Source: an uncultured bacterium
GTDB lineage: Bacteria; Krumholzibacteriota; Krumholzibacteriia; LZORAL124-64-63
Assembly (NCBI GenBank): GCA_937864225.1
Contig: CALMJK010000003.1
Span: 248,001-312,000, forward strand
Length of the DNA stretch: 64,000 bases
Direction of reading: 5' to 3'
Part shown: one piece after another, positions 1 to 10,430 of the stretch
Layout: each line of letters begins with the position of its first letter
How positions within the stretch are numbered: position 1 is the first letter of the stretch
Notes under the pieces: model-generated
Databases searched by the model: none
The model's input: the letters and a program-made list of their open reading frames with translations, nothing else
Told to the model about the DNA's origin: nothing
Translations under genes and position numbers: made by a program

Positions 1-2
1 CC

Positions 3-461
3 AACCCCTGGGCCCACCGGCTGCAAAACGAGATCCGGCGGCGGGCGGGGATCGGGGTGATTCGCCAAGGAGCGGCCGCGCGCGGCGTTCTGTACGCGCT
101 GCGGCGGGGGGAGTTCGTGGGCATCCTGGGCGACCAGGACGCCGGCAGCGGCGGCGTGTTCCTGCCCTTCCTGGGGCGTCCGGCATCGGTCGCGCGCGGC
201 GTCGCCTATTTCGCCTGGCGCGCCGGCTGTCCGATCGTGTTCGCCAGCATCCTGCGCGCGGCGGACGGCCGCCACCGCGCCCTGTTCACCGCCCCGATCG
301 AGGCCGACCCGCAGTGGGACGAGGCGACCGCCGTCCGCGAGCTCAGTCGGGCGCACACGGAGCGTCTCGACGCCCTGGTGCGCGCCCACCCTGAGCACTA
401 CTTCTGGGTTCACCGGCGCTGGAAGACACGTGGCCCGTCCGCGGAAGTCGCGGCCCGTTGA
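3..461 (+). CDS. Lysophospholipid / lipid A acyltransferase (LpxL/HtrB family), C-terminal part, truncated at window start
   Basis: Frame open from base 3 (NPWAHRLQNEIRRR...); GILGDQDAG and HYFWVHRRWKTR are typical LpxL-family C-terminal motifs. Confidence 0.85.
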   Translation, partial: NPWAHRLQNEIRRRAGIGVIRQGAAARGVLYALRRGEFVGILGDQDAGSGGVFLPFLGRPASVARGVAYFAWRAGCPIVFASILRAADGRHRALFTAPIEADPQWDEATAVRELSRAHTERLDALVRAHPEHYFWVHRRWKTRGPSAEVAAR

Positions 462-503
462 CGGCGAAGCGCGAGGCCGGCGCGCGCGGGGCGGCGCGCC
501 CCT

Positions 504-800
504 TCACTCTCCCGTCTGGAAGCCGATGTTGCCGGGCTCGGTGCCCGGCAGCCGGATCTCCCCGTGCGTGTTTTCGAACCGCTCGAGATTGGCGCCGAGC
601 GTACGGTGCAGGGCCTTGGCGTTCTGGGGCGTCATGACGATGCGGGCGAAGACGCGGCTCTTGGGCAGGCCCGGCATCAGGCGCGCGAAGTCGAGGATGA
701 ACTCGGACGGGCTGTGCGTGATGAAGGCCAGATTGCTGTAGATCCCCTCGGCCTCCTTCTCGCCGAGGTCGACCTGGATGCGCGTCGGTTGCTTGTCCAC
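504..800 (-). CDS. DUF3467 family protein
   Basis: YSNLAFITHSPSEFILDFARLMPG...RIVMTPQNAKALHRTL..N..RFE..HG is the DUF3467 pattern; likely GTG start at 800. Confidence 0.8.
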   Translation of the reverse strand: MDKQPTRIQVDLGEKEAEGIYSNLAFITHSPSEFILDFARLMPGLPKSRVFARIVMTPQNAKALHRTLGANLERFENTHGEIRLPGTEPGNIGFQTGE

Positions 801-958
801 GTGAAGTCTCCTTTGCTTCTGCGGTGCGGCTGTGCGCAGCCGATTGGGGCGACCACGATCGCGACGGCGCACGGGCCTCACAATTTATGTCCCCGGCGGC
901 GGGCCGCGCCAGGCGCAAACGCCCGGGCCCAACCGGCGGACCGCGGCGGGCCGTTCGG

Positions 959-987
959 TTGACACTCCACGGCACGGATGGTAGCTT
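959..987 (+). promoter_or_regulatory. Sigma70-type promoter TTGACA-N17-TAGCTT upstream of rfaE1
   Basis: TTGACA 959-964 and TAGCTT 982-987, spacer 17. Confidence 0.6.
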
Positions 988-1036
988 GCGCGGGCCCTCG
1001 CGTCCCACCACGGCGGGGGCTGGGGAGAGCACGGGC

Positions 1037-2002
1037 GTGCGCCATCTTGAACTGTTGAAACGCTTCGATGGTTTGCGCTTGGCCGTGATCGGCGACGTCA
1101 TGCTGGATCGCTTCCTCTGGGGGCGCTGCGACCGGATCAGCCCGGAAGCGCCGGTGCCCATCGTCCGCCTCGAGCGCGAAACGGTGAAGTTGGGCGGGGC
1201 CGCCAACGTGGCGAACAACATCCGCGCGTTGGGGGCCGCGGTGAGCCTGTTCGGCGTGGTGGGGGAGGACGAGACCGCGGGCACGCTCAAGACCCTGCTG
1301 GCGGAACGGGGCATCGACGTCGCGGGTCTGCTGCCGCTGGCGGGACGCCCCACGACGCTCAAGACGCGGATCGTCGCCCACCATCAGCAGGTCGTGCGCA
1401 CCGACGTGGAGAGCGATGAAAAGCTGCCGGACGCCGAGCTGGACCGTCTCATCGCGCAGTTGCGGGCCGCGGGTCCGTACGACGGTCTGGTTCTGAGCGA
1501 CTATGGAAAGGGCGTGCTCGCGCCGCAGTCTCTGCCCCGCGTCATCGCCTGGGGCCGAGCGGCCGGCACGGTCGTCACGGTCGACCCCAAGAACGGCGAC
1601 TTCAGCCAGTATCACGGCGTGACGTCGCTCACGCCGAACCAGAAGGAGGCCGGGCTGGCCTGTTCAACCGTGATCGGCGATCCCGAAACGCTCGACCGGG
1701 TCGGGCGTCTGCTCACGGAGCGCACGGGGGCTGAGGCCGTGCTCGTCACGCGCGGTGAGCATGGGATGGCGCTCTACGAGCGCGACGGGACGGTTCACCA
1801 CCTGCCGACCGAGGCCACGGAGGTCTACGATGTCACCGGGGCCGGCGACACGGTGATCGCCGCGTACACGATCGCTCTGGCGGCGGGCGCGACGTTCCTG
1901 GAGGCGGCGAATCTCGCCAACCATGCCGCCGGCTTGGCCGTGCGCGAGCTCGGCACGGCCGCCATCACGGCGGCGCAGATCGCGGAGGCCATGAGTTCGT
2001 GA
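1037..2002 (+). CDS. rfaE1: D-glycero-beta-D-manno-heptose-7-phosphate kinase (PfkB family)
   Basis: VIGDVMLDRFLWGRCDRISPEAPVPIV and DVTGAGDTVIAAY motifs; followed by rfaE2. GTG start at 1037. Confidence 0.92.
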   Translation: MRHLELLKRFDGLRLAVIGDVMLDRFLWGRCDRISPEAPVPIVRLERETVKLGGAANVANNIRALGAAVSLFGVVGEDETAGTLKTLLAERGIDVAGLLPLAGRPTTLKTRIVAHHQQVVRTDVESDEKLPDAELDRLIAQLRAAGPYDGLVLSDYGKGVLAPQSLPRVIAWGRAAGTVVTVDPKNGDFSQYHGVTSLTPNQKEAGLACSTVIGDPETLDRVGRLLTERTGAEAVLVTRGEHGMALYERDGTVHHLPTEATEVYDVTGAGDTVIAAYTIALAAGATFLEAANLANHAAGLAVRELGTAAITAAQIAEAMSS

Positions 2003-2484
2003 GCGGCCAGTCAGCGGAGATCGTGGCCCGCCAGCAACTCGCCGCCTGGAGCGAGCGCCAGCGGGCGAACGGGCGGCGGGTGGTTTTCACCAACGGCTGT
2101 TTCGACCTACTGCACCGGGGGCACATCGAGTCGCTGGGCGAGGCCGCGACGCACGGGGACGTGCTGCTGGTGGCCATCAATGCGGACGCCTCGGTGCGGG
2201 CCCTGAAGGGGCCAGGTCGGCCAGTGACGCCGGAGGCGGACCGGGCGGTCGTGCTGGCCGCCTTGCGCGCGGTCGACGCGGTCACTATTTTCCCCGAACC
2301 GACGCCCCTTGAAACGATTTTGATTGTCAGACCCGCTGTCATCGTCAAGGGCGCGGAGTACTCGGAAGACGACATTGTCGGCGCCCGGGAGGTTCAATCC
2401 TGGGGTGGACGCGTGGTCCGCGTGGCCATGCGGCCCGGCCGCTCGACTTCCGGTCTCATCGCACATCTCAAGCAGCTGCCCTGA
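1999..2484 (+). CDS. rfaE2: D-glycero-beta-D-manno-heptose 1-phosphate adenylyltransferase
   Basis: VVFTNGCFDLLHRGHIESL nucleotidyltransferase motif; overlaps rfaE1 stop. Confidence 0.92.
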   Translation: MSGQSAEIVARQQLAAWSERQRANGRRVVFTNGCFDLLHRGHIESLGEAATHGDVLLVAINADASVRALKGPGRPVTPEADRAVVLAALRAVDAVTIFPEPTPLETILIVRPAVIVKGAEYSEDDIVGAREVQSWGGRVVRVAMRPGRSTSGLIAHLKQLP

Positions 2485-2565
2485 GCGCTCCCGCGCAGGC
2501 AGGGCGACCCCCCGGTCCCGGTGGGATGCGGTCCCGGCCCGGCACCTTCAGCAAAAGGAGCGGCC

Positions 2566-3882
2566 ATGAAGAGGGAGAGGATCGTCATCATCGGCGCGGC
2601 CGGGCGCGACTTCCACAATTTCAACTGCGTCTTTCGCGACAACGAGGCCTACGAGGTCGTGGCGTTCACGGCGGCCCAGATCCCGGACATCGCGGGGCGT
2701 TGCTACCCGTCCGCCTTGGCGGGGCGGCTCTATCCGCGCGGGATTCCCATCGAGGCGGAGAGCGAGTTGCCGGCCTTGATCGCGAAGCACGGGATCGACG
2801 CGTGCGTCTTTTCCTACAGCGATGTCTCCCACGAGACGGTCATGCACAAGGCGGCGCTGGTGAACGCCGCCGGCGCGGATTTTCGGCTGCTCGGGGAGCG
2901 GCTGACGCAGCTGCGCAGCAGCAAGCCCGTCGTCGCCATCTGCGCCGTGCGCACGGGCTGCGGGAAGAGCCAGACGACGCGACGCGTCAGCGCCATTCTG
3001 CGCGCCGCCGGCAAGAAGGTCGTCGCGGTCCGCCATCCGATGCCTTACGGAGACCTCGTCAAGCAACGGGTGCAGCGTTTCGCGACGATCGCCGACCTCA
3101 AGAAGCACGACTGCACGATCGAGGAGATGGAGGAGTACGAGCCCCACATCGCGGCCGACACGGTGGTCTACGCCGGGGTCGACTACGAGGCGATTCTGCG
3201 CCAGGCCGAGCAGGAGGCCGACGTGGTGCTCTGGGACGGCGGCAACAACGACACGCCCTTCTTCAAGCCGGACTTGCACATCGTCGTGGCTGACCCGCAT
3301 CGGGCGGGCCACGAGATCACCTACTATCCCGGCGAGACGAACGTGCGTCTGGCGGACGTCGTGGTGATCAACAAGGTGGTCGAGGCCGAATTCGAGAACA
3401 TCGAGCAGGTGCGGCAGAACGTGCGCGCGATCAACCCGCGGGCACAGGTGATCGAGGCTGCCTCGCCGCTGACGGTCTCGGATCCCAGCGTGATCACCGG
3501 CCGTCGCGTGCTGGTGGTCGAGGACGGCCCGACGTTGACCCACGGCGGCATGACCTACGGGGCCGGCGTCGTGGCCGCCATGCGGCACGGCGCGGCCGAA
3601 CTGGTCGATCCCCGGCCTTGGGTCACCGGCAAGATCGCCGAAACGTTCGCGGCGTACCCGGAGATCGGCACCTTGCTGCCCGCGATGGGGTACGGCGAGC
3701 AGCAGATGGCTGACCTGGCCCGCACTATCGCCGCCGTGGAATGCGATGCCGTGGTCATCGGCACGCCGATCGATTTGACGCGGGTGATCCGCATCGACAA
3801 GCCGACGGTGCGCGTCGGTTACGAACTGCAGGAGATCGGCCGGCCGGACCTGGCCGATCTGTTGGCCCGCTTCACGAAGTGA
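2566..3882 (+). CDS. Predicted GTPase, cyclic 2,3-diphosphoglycerate synthetase-like (COG2403)
   Basis: N-terminal Rossmann IVIIGAAGRDFHNFN, P-loop VRTGCGKSQTTR, WDGGNNDTPFF, VVINKV; layout as in archaeal cPGS homologs. Confidence 0.8.
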   Translation: MKRERIVIIGAAGRDFHNFNCVFRDNEAYEVVAFTAAQIPDIAGRCYPSALAGRLYPRGIPIEAESELPALIAKHGIDACVFSYSDVSHETVMHKAALVNAAGADFRLLGERLTQLRSSKPVVAICAVRTGCGKSQTTRRVSAILRAAGKKVVAVRHPMPYGDLVKQRVQRFATIADLKKHDCTIEEMEEYEPHIAADTVVYAGVDYEAILRQAEQEADVVLWDGGNNDTPFFKPDLHIVVADPHRAGHEITYYPGETNVRLADVVVINKVVEAEFENIEQVRQNVRAINPRAQVIEAASPLTVSDPSVITGRRVLVVEDGPTLTHGGMTYGAGVVAAMRHGAAELVDPRPWVTGKIAETFAAYPEIGTLLPAMGYGEQQMADLARTIAAVECDAVVIGTPIDLTRVIRIDKPTVRVGYELQEIGRPDLADLLARFTK

Positions 3883-3928
3883 CCGCGAAGGGCGCCGCGG
3901 GGCGCCACTTCGCGCGTGGAGGTGTGCG

Positions 3929-5080
<1,152 letters not shown>

Positions 5081-5116
5081 CTTTAGAATACGCGATTCCG
5101 CGGGGAGGGGAAACTC

Positions 5117-5995
5117 ATGGCGATCTTCTGCGGTGCCGGGACCAAGGTACTGGTGCAGGGCATCACCGGCCGTGACGGCAGTTTCCACGCCAAGTCGATG
5201 CTGGACTACGGGACGCGGATCGTGGCCGGCGTGACTCCGGGCAAGGGTGGACAGACCTTCGCGGACAAGGTCCCCGTCTTCGACACGGCGGCCGAGGCCG
5301 TGGCGGCGACGGGCGCCGAGGCCTCGGTCATCTTCGTGCCGCCGGCGGCGGCCGCCGGGGCGGTCTGCGAAGCGGCCGACGCGGGGATCAAGTTCGTCGT
5401 GTGCATCACCGAAGGGGTCCCGGTGCGGGACATGCTCAAGGTGATGCCATACCTGCAGGAGCGGGGCGTACGGCTGCTGGGCCCGAATTGCCCGGGGCTC
5501 GTGGTGCCCGGTCAGACCAAGCTCGGCATCATGCCGACGTCGATCGTCAAGCCGGGCGCGGTGGGAGTCGTCTCGCGCTCGGGCACGCTCACGTACGAAG
5601 TCGTGCACCAGCTGACCCAGGCGGGATTGGGACAGTCGACGTGCCTGGGCATCGGGGGCGACCCGGTCATCGGCACCGATTTCCTCGACGCCCTGGCGGC
5701 GTTTGCCGACGACGCGCAGACGCGCGCCCTGGTACTCATCGGCGAGATCGGCGGCGACGCGGAGGAACGGGCGGCGCAGTTCATTCGCGCCAATCTGAAG
5801 ATTCCGGTGGTGGCCTTCATCGCCGGGCGGACGGCGCCGCCCGGCAAGCGGATGGGGCATGCCGGCGCCATCGTGTCGGGAGGCGCCGGGACCGCCGCCG
5901 ACAAGGAGAAGGCCCTGGCGGCCGCCGGGATCCCGGTGGCGGCCCGGCCTGTGGAAATCGTGCCGAAATTGCGGGAGATCTGGCGGGACGCCTGA
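5117..5995 (+). CDS. sucD: Succinyl-CoA synthetase subunit alpha
   Basis: [50 protein letters not shown] with catalytic His. Confidence 0.96.
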   Translation: MAIFCGAGTKVLVQGITGRDGSFHAKSMLDYGTRIVAGVTPGKGGQTFADKVPVFDTAAEAVAATGAEASVIFVPPAAAAGAVCEAADAGIKFVVCITEGVPVRDMLKVMPYLQERGVRLLGPNCPGLVVPGQTKLGIMPTSIVKPGAVGVVSRSGTLTYEVVHQLTQAGLGQSTCLGIGGDPVIGTDFLDALAAFADDAQTRALVLIGEIGGDAEERAAQFIRANLKIPVVAFIAGRTAPPGKRMGHAGAIVSGGAGTAADKEKALAAAGIPVAARPVEIVPKLREIWRDA

Positions 5996-6016
5996 GACCC
6001 AGGCGGGGGGCGCTTC

Positions 6017-6430
6017 ATGTCGGAAACGTTTCTGATGATCAAGCCGGAGGTCGTGTCGGCGGGCGCGCAACCAATCGGCGCCATCCTGGAACTGGTGCAG
6101 CGCAGCGGGTTCCAGATCCGCAACCTCGTCCAACGTCAGCTGGACCGGGCGCTGGCGCAGGAGTTCTACGCGGTGCATCGGGAGCGGCCCTTTTTCGCGT
6201 CGCTCGTGTCGTACATCAGCTCCGGTCCTGTCGTCTGCGTTCACCTGGAAAGGGACGATGCCGTGCGGCGCCTGCGCGAGCTGGTCGGCGCGACGGATCC
6301 CGCGGAGGCGGCCGCCGGGACGCTCCGCTTCTTGTACGGCAGATCGCTGCAGGAGAACGCCGTGCACGCGTCGGACTCCGAGGACAGCGCGCGGCGGGAG
6401 ATCAGCCTGATCTTCGGCCGCCGGCCCTGA
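6017..6430 (+). CDS. ndk: Nucleoside diphosphate kinase
   Basis: ETFLMIKPE...; active-site NAVHASDSEDSARREI. Confidence 0.92.
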   Translation: MSETFLMIKPEVVSAGAQPIGAILELVQRSGFQIRNLVQRQLDRALAQEFYAVHRERPFFASLVSYISSGPVVCVHLERDDAVRRLRELVGATDPAEAAAGTLRFLYGRSLQENAVHASDSEDSARREISLIFGRRP

Positions 6431-6443
6431 CGCCGCGCCGGCC

Positions 6444-6472
6444 TTGACAGGCCGCGCGAAGCCGTTTAACGT
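6444..6472 (+). promoter_or_regulatory. Sigma70-type promoter TTGACA-N17-TAACGT upstream of yceD
   Basis: TTGACA 6444-6449, TAACGT 6467-6472, spacer 17. Confidence 0.55.
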
Positions 6473-6484
6473 GGCTCGCTTACG

Positions 6485-6967
6485 ATGAAGTTCGATCTCG
6501 ACAGACAGCAGCCGGGCCGTTCGGTCCTGGCGGTGAAGGAACGTCTGCACAGCGGCGCTCCGGAGCCTCTGCCGGCCGAAATCGAACTGGACGGTCAGCT
6601 GACGGTCGACAATCTCGAGGGACGCGTGGTCCTGCTCGGCGTGCTGCGGGGAGCGGCCCCGGCGATCTGCGACCGCTGTCTGGATGATTTCACATGCCGG
6701 TTCACGGCCGAGGTCGAGATCATCGTGCTGCGCAACGTCAGCGCCGTTGGCGAGTCCGAGACGGGGGTGATTCACCAGCGGCGGGGCGAGGTGGATCTGA
6801 CCGAGCCCCTGCGCGAAGCGGCTCTGCTCGGGTTGCCGCAGAAGATGCTGTGCGACGAGGATTGTCGCGGGATCTGCCCGCGTTGTGGCACCAACCGGAA
6901 CCGCGAGGCGTGCGGTTGCGCCGAAGAAGTTGGCGATCCCCAAGGGGAAGAGCCGACGGAACTCTAG
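6485..6967 (+). CDS. yceD: YceD / DUF177 family protein
   Basis: CDRCLDDF, CDEDCRGICPRCGTNRN motifs; directly upstream of rpmF. Confidence 0.88.
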   Translation: MKFDLDRQQPGRSVLAVKERLHSGAPEPLPAEIELDGQLTVDNLEGRVVLLGVLRGAAPAICDRCLDDFTCRFTAEVEIIVLRNVSAVGESETGVIHQRRGEVDLTEPLREAALLGLPQKMLCDEDCRGICPRCGTNRNREACGCAEEVGDPQGEEPTEL

Positions 6968-7036
6968 AGCGACCGGGTTGGCGGTGGCTCGGGACGTGGA
7001 CCGGGGCCGCGGGGCCCGGAGCGAGGACAGAGAATC

Positions 7037-7216
7037 ATGGCTGTGCCCAAGAAACAGACTTCCCACGCACGCAAAGGCTGGCGCCGGTCGCACTGGCACC
7101 TGAGCGCGCCCACTCGCAGCAAGTGCGCTCATTGCGGCGCGCCTTGCCGGCAGCACCGTGTTTGCCGGGAGTGCGGCTATTACGGCCAGCGCGAGGTGTT
7201 GGTGGTCAAGTCGTGA
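7037..7216 (+). CDS. rpmF: 50S ribosomal protein L32 (absent from ORF track because only 59 aa)
   Basis: MAVPKKQTSHARKGWRRSHWHLSAPTRSKCAHCGAPCRQHRVCRECGYYGQREVLVVKS; Zn-type C-X2-C pairs; yceD-rpmF-plsX synteny. Confidence 0.95.
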   Translation: MAVPKKQTSHARKGWRRSHWHLSAPTRSKCAHCGAPCRQHRVCRECGYYGQREVLVVKS

Positions 7217-7267
7217 TCCGGCGCGGGTCGCGGCCGCGCCGCGGACCCTGAGGCAAGGGCGGCGCGC

Positions 7268-8272
7268 GTGCCAGGCGGAAGCCAAAAGCATCCGATTGTC
7301 GCGGTCGATGCCATGGGGGGCGATTTCGGCCCTCCCGTCGTGGTCCCCGGGGCCGTGGCCGCGCTGCGCGAGGCGAAGGATTTTTCCCTGGCGCTGTACG
7401 GCGAGGCGGACGGCATCCACGCCGAACTCGCTGCTCTCGATGCCGCGGACCTCGATCTGACCGTTCATCCCTGCCAGCAAGCGATCGACATGGCCGAGTC
7501 GCCCGCGGCGGCCATTCGCGCCAAACCGGATTCCTCCATCGTCAGGGGCCTGACCGACCACAAGGCGGGCAAGGTCGATGCCTTCTTCAGCGCCGGCAGC
7601 ACCGGCGCCGTGGTGGCGGCGAGCCTGATCGTGGTGGGGCGCTTGCCGTCGGTGGATCGACCCGCCATCGCGTCCGTCATCCCCACGACTGCCGGCTCGC
7701 TGCTCCTGCTGGACGTCGGCGCCAACGTGCAGTGCACGCCGCAGCTGCTGCTGACGTTCGCCCAGATGGGCGATGTCTACGCGCGGGAAATGCTCGGTCA
7801 TGACCGGCCTCGCATCGCGCTGCTCAACATCGGCGAGGAAGAGAGCAAAGGCAACGAGTTGGCGATCGCCGCTCACCGTCTGTTGCGCGCCTCGCGGCTG
7901 AATTTTGTCGGCAACGTCGAGGCGAGACGCCTGCTGCAGGGTGTCGCCGACGTCGTCGTTACGGACGGCTTCACGGGCAACATGGTGCTCAAGCTGATCG
8001 AAGGTTTCGCGCCGTTCCTCCAGGGCCTGGCGGAGCGCGGCGCCAGCGCCGAGGAGCGCGCCGTGCTGCTGCCCGCCCTGCGGATCCTGCAACGCCGTCT
8101 GGACTACGCGGAGTACGGCGGAGCGCTGCTGCTGGGCATAGACGGCGTGAGCGTGATCGGACACGGGGCTAGCTCCAGCCGCGCCGTCCGGAGCGCCGTG
8201 CTCGTGGCCGCCGGACTGGCGCGCCGGGACATTCCTGCCAAGCTGCAAGCGCGTCTGCACGCGGACGGCTGA
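7268..8272 (+). CDS. plsX: Phosphate acyltransferase PlsX
   Basis: VAVDAMGGDFGPPVVV, SAGSTGAVVAASL, NIGEEESKGNE, VVTDGFTGNMVLK. Confidence 0.96.
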   Translation: MPGGSQKHPIVAVDAMGGDFGPPVVVPGAVAALREAKDFSLALYGEADGIHAELAALDAADLDLTVHPCQQAIDMAESPAAAIRAKPDSSIVRGLTDHKAGKVDAFFSAGSTGAVVAASLIVVGRLPSVDRPAIASVIPTTAGSLLLLDVGANVQCTPQLLLTFAQMGDVYAREMLGHDRPRIALLNIGEEESKGNELAIAAHRLLRASRLNFVGNVEARRLLQGVADVVVTDGFTGNMVLKLIEGFAPFLQGLAERGASAEERAVLLPALRILQRRLDYAEYGGALLLGIDGVSVIGHGASSSRAVRSAVLVAAGLARRDIPAKLQARLHADG

Positions 8273-8305
8273 AGCTCTCGGCCGCCGCCTCCCAGGGGGA
8301 ATCGA

Positions 8306-9268
8306 ATGTTTCGCGTGCCGCTGCTCTTCCCGGGCCAGGCCTCGCAGACCGTGGGCATGGCGCGCGACCTGCTCGGACGACCGGGCCCAGGCGCCGCCTT
8401 TCTGAGTCGCGTGGACCAGGTGTTGGGGCGTGATCTCACGCGCATCATGTGGAACGGTCCCAGCGAGACCCTGACCGAAACCCGTCACGCGCAGCCGGCC
8501 ATTTTCGCGCATTCCGTCGCGGTCATGCTGGAGCTGCGGGCGCTTGGCGTCGAGCCGTTGCTGGTGGCCGGCCACTCTCTGGGCGAGTACGCCGCCGCCG
8601 TGGCGGCCGGCGCCCTCGCGCCGGAGGACGGTCTGCGCCTGGTGCAACGCCGTGGCGAGCTGATGTTTGCGGCGGGGCGGGAGCGTCCCGGCGCCATGGC
8701 GGCGGTGCTGGGGCTGCCGGTCGAGCGCGCGGTCGCCGTGTGCGCCGAGGTGAGCCGGGCGCACGGCATGGTCGTGGTGGCGAACCACAATTCCGCGGAC
8801 CAGCTGGCCGTATCGGGCGAGCAGGCCGCTGTGGCGGCCGCGGCGGAGGCCCTGCGGGCGGCGGGCGCCAAGCGGGTCATTCCGCTGCCGGTCAGCGGCG
8901 CGTTCCATTCCCCCCTTCTGGAGACGGCCGCGGTGGCTTTTGCCGTCGATCTGGCGCAGGTCAAGATGGAGGAGCCCGGCGTGCCGCTGTACGCGAACGT
9001 CTCCGCGGCGCCGGCGACGACCGCCGCCGCGGTGAGGGAGGGTTTGGCGCGGCAGTTGACGGCGGCGGTGCGTTGGCACGAGAGCATGGCGGCCATGGTG
9101 GCGGCCGCGTCGGCCGCGCTGCCGCACCCCGTTTTCCTCGAGGTGGGACCGGGACAGGTGCTTTCAAACCTGGCGAAGCGGGACTGGCGGGCGGCGCGTT
9201 TCGTGCCCGTGGGCACGGTCGCCGACCTGGACACGGTGGTGGACAACCTGCGCTGCGCGCTGACATAA
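8306..9268 (+). CDS. fabD: Malonyl-CoA-ACP transacylase
   Basis: LFPGQASQTVGM, GHSLGEYAAAVAAG, QLAVSGE, GAFHSPLL. Confidence 0.96.
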   Translation: MFRVPLLFPGQASQTVGMARDLLGRPGPGAAFLSRVDQVLGRDLTRIMWNGPSETLTETRHAQPAIFAHSVAVMLELRALGVEPLLVAGHSLGEYAAAVAAGALAPEDGLRLVQRRGELMFAAGRERPGAMAAVLGLPVERAVAVCAEVSRAHGMVVVANHNSADQLAVSGEQAAVAAAAEALRAAGAKRVIPLPVSGAFHSPLLETAAVAFAVDLAQVKMEEPGVPLYANVSAAPATTAAAVREGLARQLTAAVRWHESMAAMVAAASAALPHPVFLEVGPGQVLSNLAKRDWRAARFVPVGTVADLDTVVDNLRCALT

Positions 9269-9310
9269 TCCGGCCGCCCGCGCTGGCCGCGGGCGGGAGG
9301 AAAGGACGCG

Positions 9311-10042
9311 ATGGCGGGCAAAGCGGTGCTCATCACCGGCGCTAGCCGCGGCATCGGGCTGGCGGTGGCGGAGCGTCTGGCCCAGGACGGCTACGACCTC
9401 GCGCTGGTCGCGCGCGACGAGGCGCGGCTGCGCGCGGCGGCCGCGTCCCTGGCCGGCAAAGTCCGCATCGAAACGTGGGTCTGCGACGTTGCCGATGCGG
9501 CAACCGTGGACGGCGTCGTGGCGGCCGCCAACGAGGCCTTCGGCGGCATCTACGGCTTGGTCAACAACGCCGGGGTCACCGCCGACGGGCTGATTTTGCG
9601 CATGTCGGTCGAAAATTGGCGGCGCGTGATCGACGTGAACCTGACGGGCACCTTCAACTTTACAAGGGCGGTCGCCCCGCTTATGATGCGCCAGCGCCAG
9701 GGACGGATCGTCAACATCTCGTCCGTCATCGGGCTCGCGGGCAACGCCGGGCAGGCCAATTACGCGGCCAGCAAGGCGGGGGTCATCGCTCTGACGAAAT
9801 CGGTGGCGAAGGAGCTCGGTGGGCGCCAAGTCACCGTCAACGCGATCGCTCCCGGCTTTGTCACCACGGACATGACGGCCGGGCTCGGCGATCAGACCAA
9901 GGCGGACATGCTGCGCGCCATTCCGCTCAAGCGCTTCGGCGAGGGGCGGGATATCGCGGGCGTGGTCGCTTTCCTGTTGTCGCCGGATGCTGCTTGGCTA
10001 ACGGGTCAGACCGTCGTATGCGACGGCGGAATGACCATGTGA
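9311..10042 (+). CDS. fabG: 3-oxoacyl-ACP reductase
   Basis: [35 protein letters not shown]. Confidence 0.96.
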   Translation: MAGKAVLITGASRGIGLAVAERLAQDGYDLALVARDEARLRAAAASLAGKVRIETWVCDVADAATVDGVVAAANEAFGGIYGLVNNAGVTADGLILRMSVENWRRVIDVNLTGTFNFTRAVAPLMMRQRQGRIVNISSVIGLAGNAGQANYAASKAGVIALTKSVAKELGGRQVTVNAIAPGFVTTDMTAGLGDQTKADMLRAIPLKRFGEGRDIAGVVAFLLSPDAAWLTGQTVVCDGGMTM

Positions 10043-10076
10043 AGAGGTCGTGCCGACCAAGGAGGAGTACGCTGTC

Positions 10077-10319
10077 ATGAGCTCCATTCGCGAAAAAGTC
10101 TACGAGATCATCGAGCGGAAGCTGTCGGTCAATCCCGAACAGATCACGCCCGAAGCGTCCTTCACGGAAGACCTCGGCGCGGACTCGCTGGATACGGTCG
10201 AATTGGTCATGGATCTGGAAGAGGTCTTCAACATCACGATTCCCGAGGAAGATCAGGAGAAGCTGCGCACCGTCCAGGACGCCATCACTTATTTGGAAGC
10301 GCATCTCGAGAAGAAGTAA
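10077..10319 (+). CDS. acpP: Acyl carrier protein
   Basis: [17 protein letters not shown] phosphopantetheine site; start ATG 10077. Confidence 0.97.
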   Translation: MSSIREKVYEIIERKLSVNPEQITPEASFTEDLGADSLDTVELVMDLEEVFNITIPEEDQEKLRTVQDAITYLEAHLEKK

Positions 10320-10430
10320 CCGGCCGTCGTGGCGGCGGGCCCGGCCAAGGACCGGCCAGCGCCCGCTCCCGCCTGATTGCGCGGCGGCACGGGAGGTTCC
10401 CCGCGCGCAGCACCGTATCGAGGAGACGGG

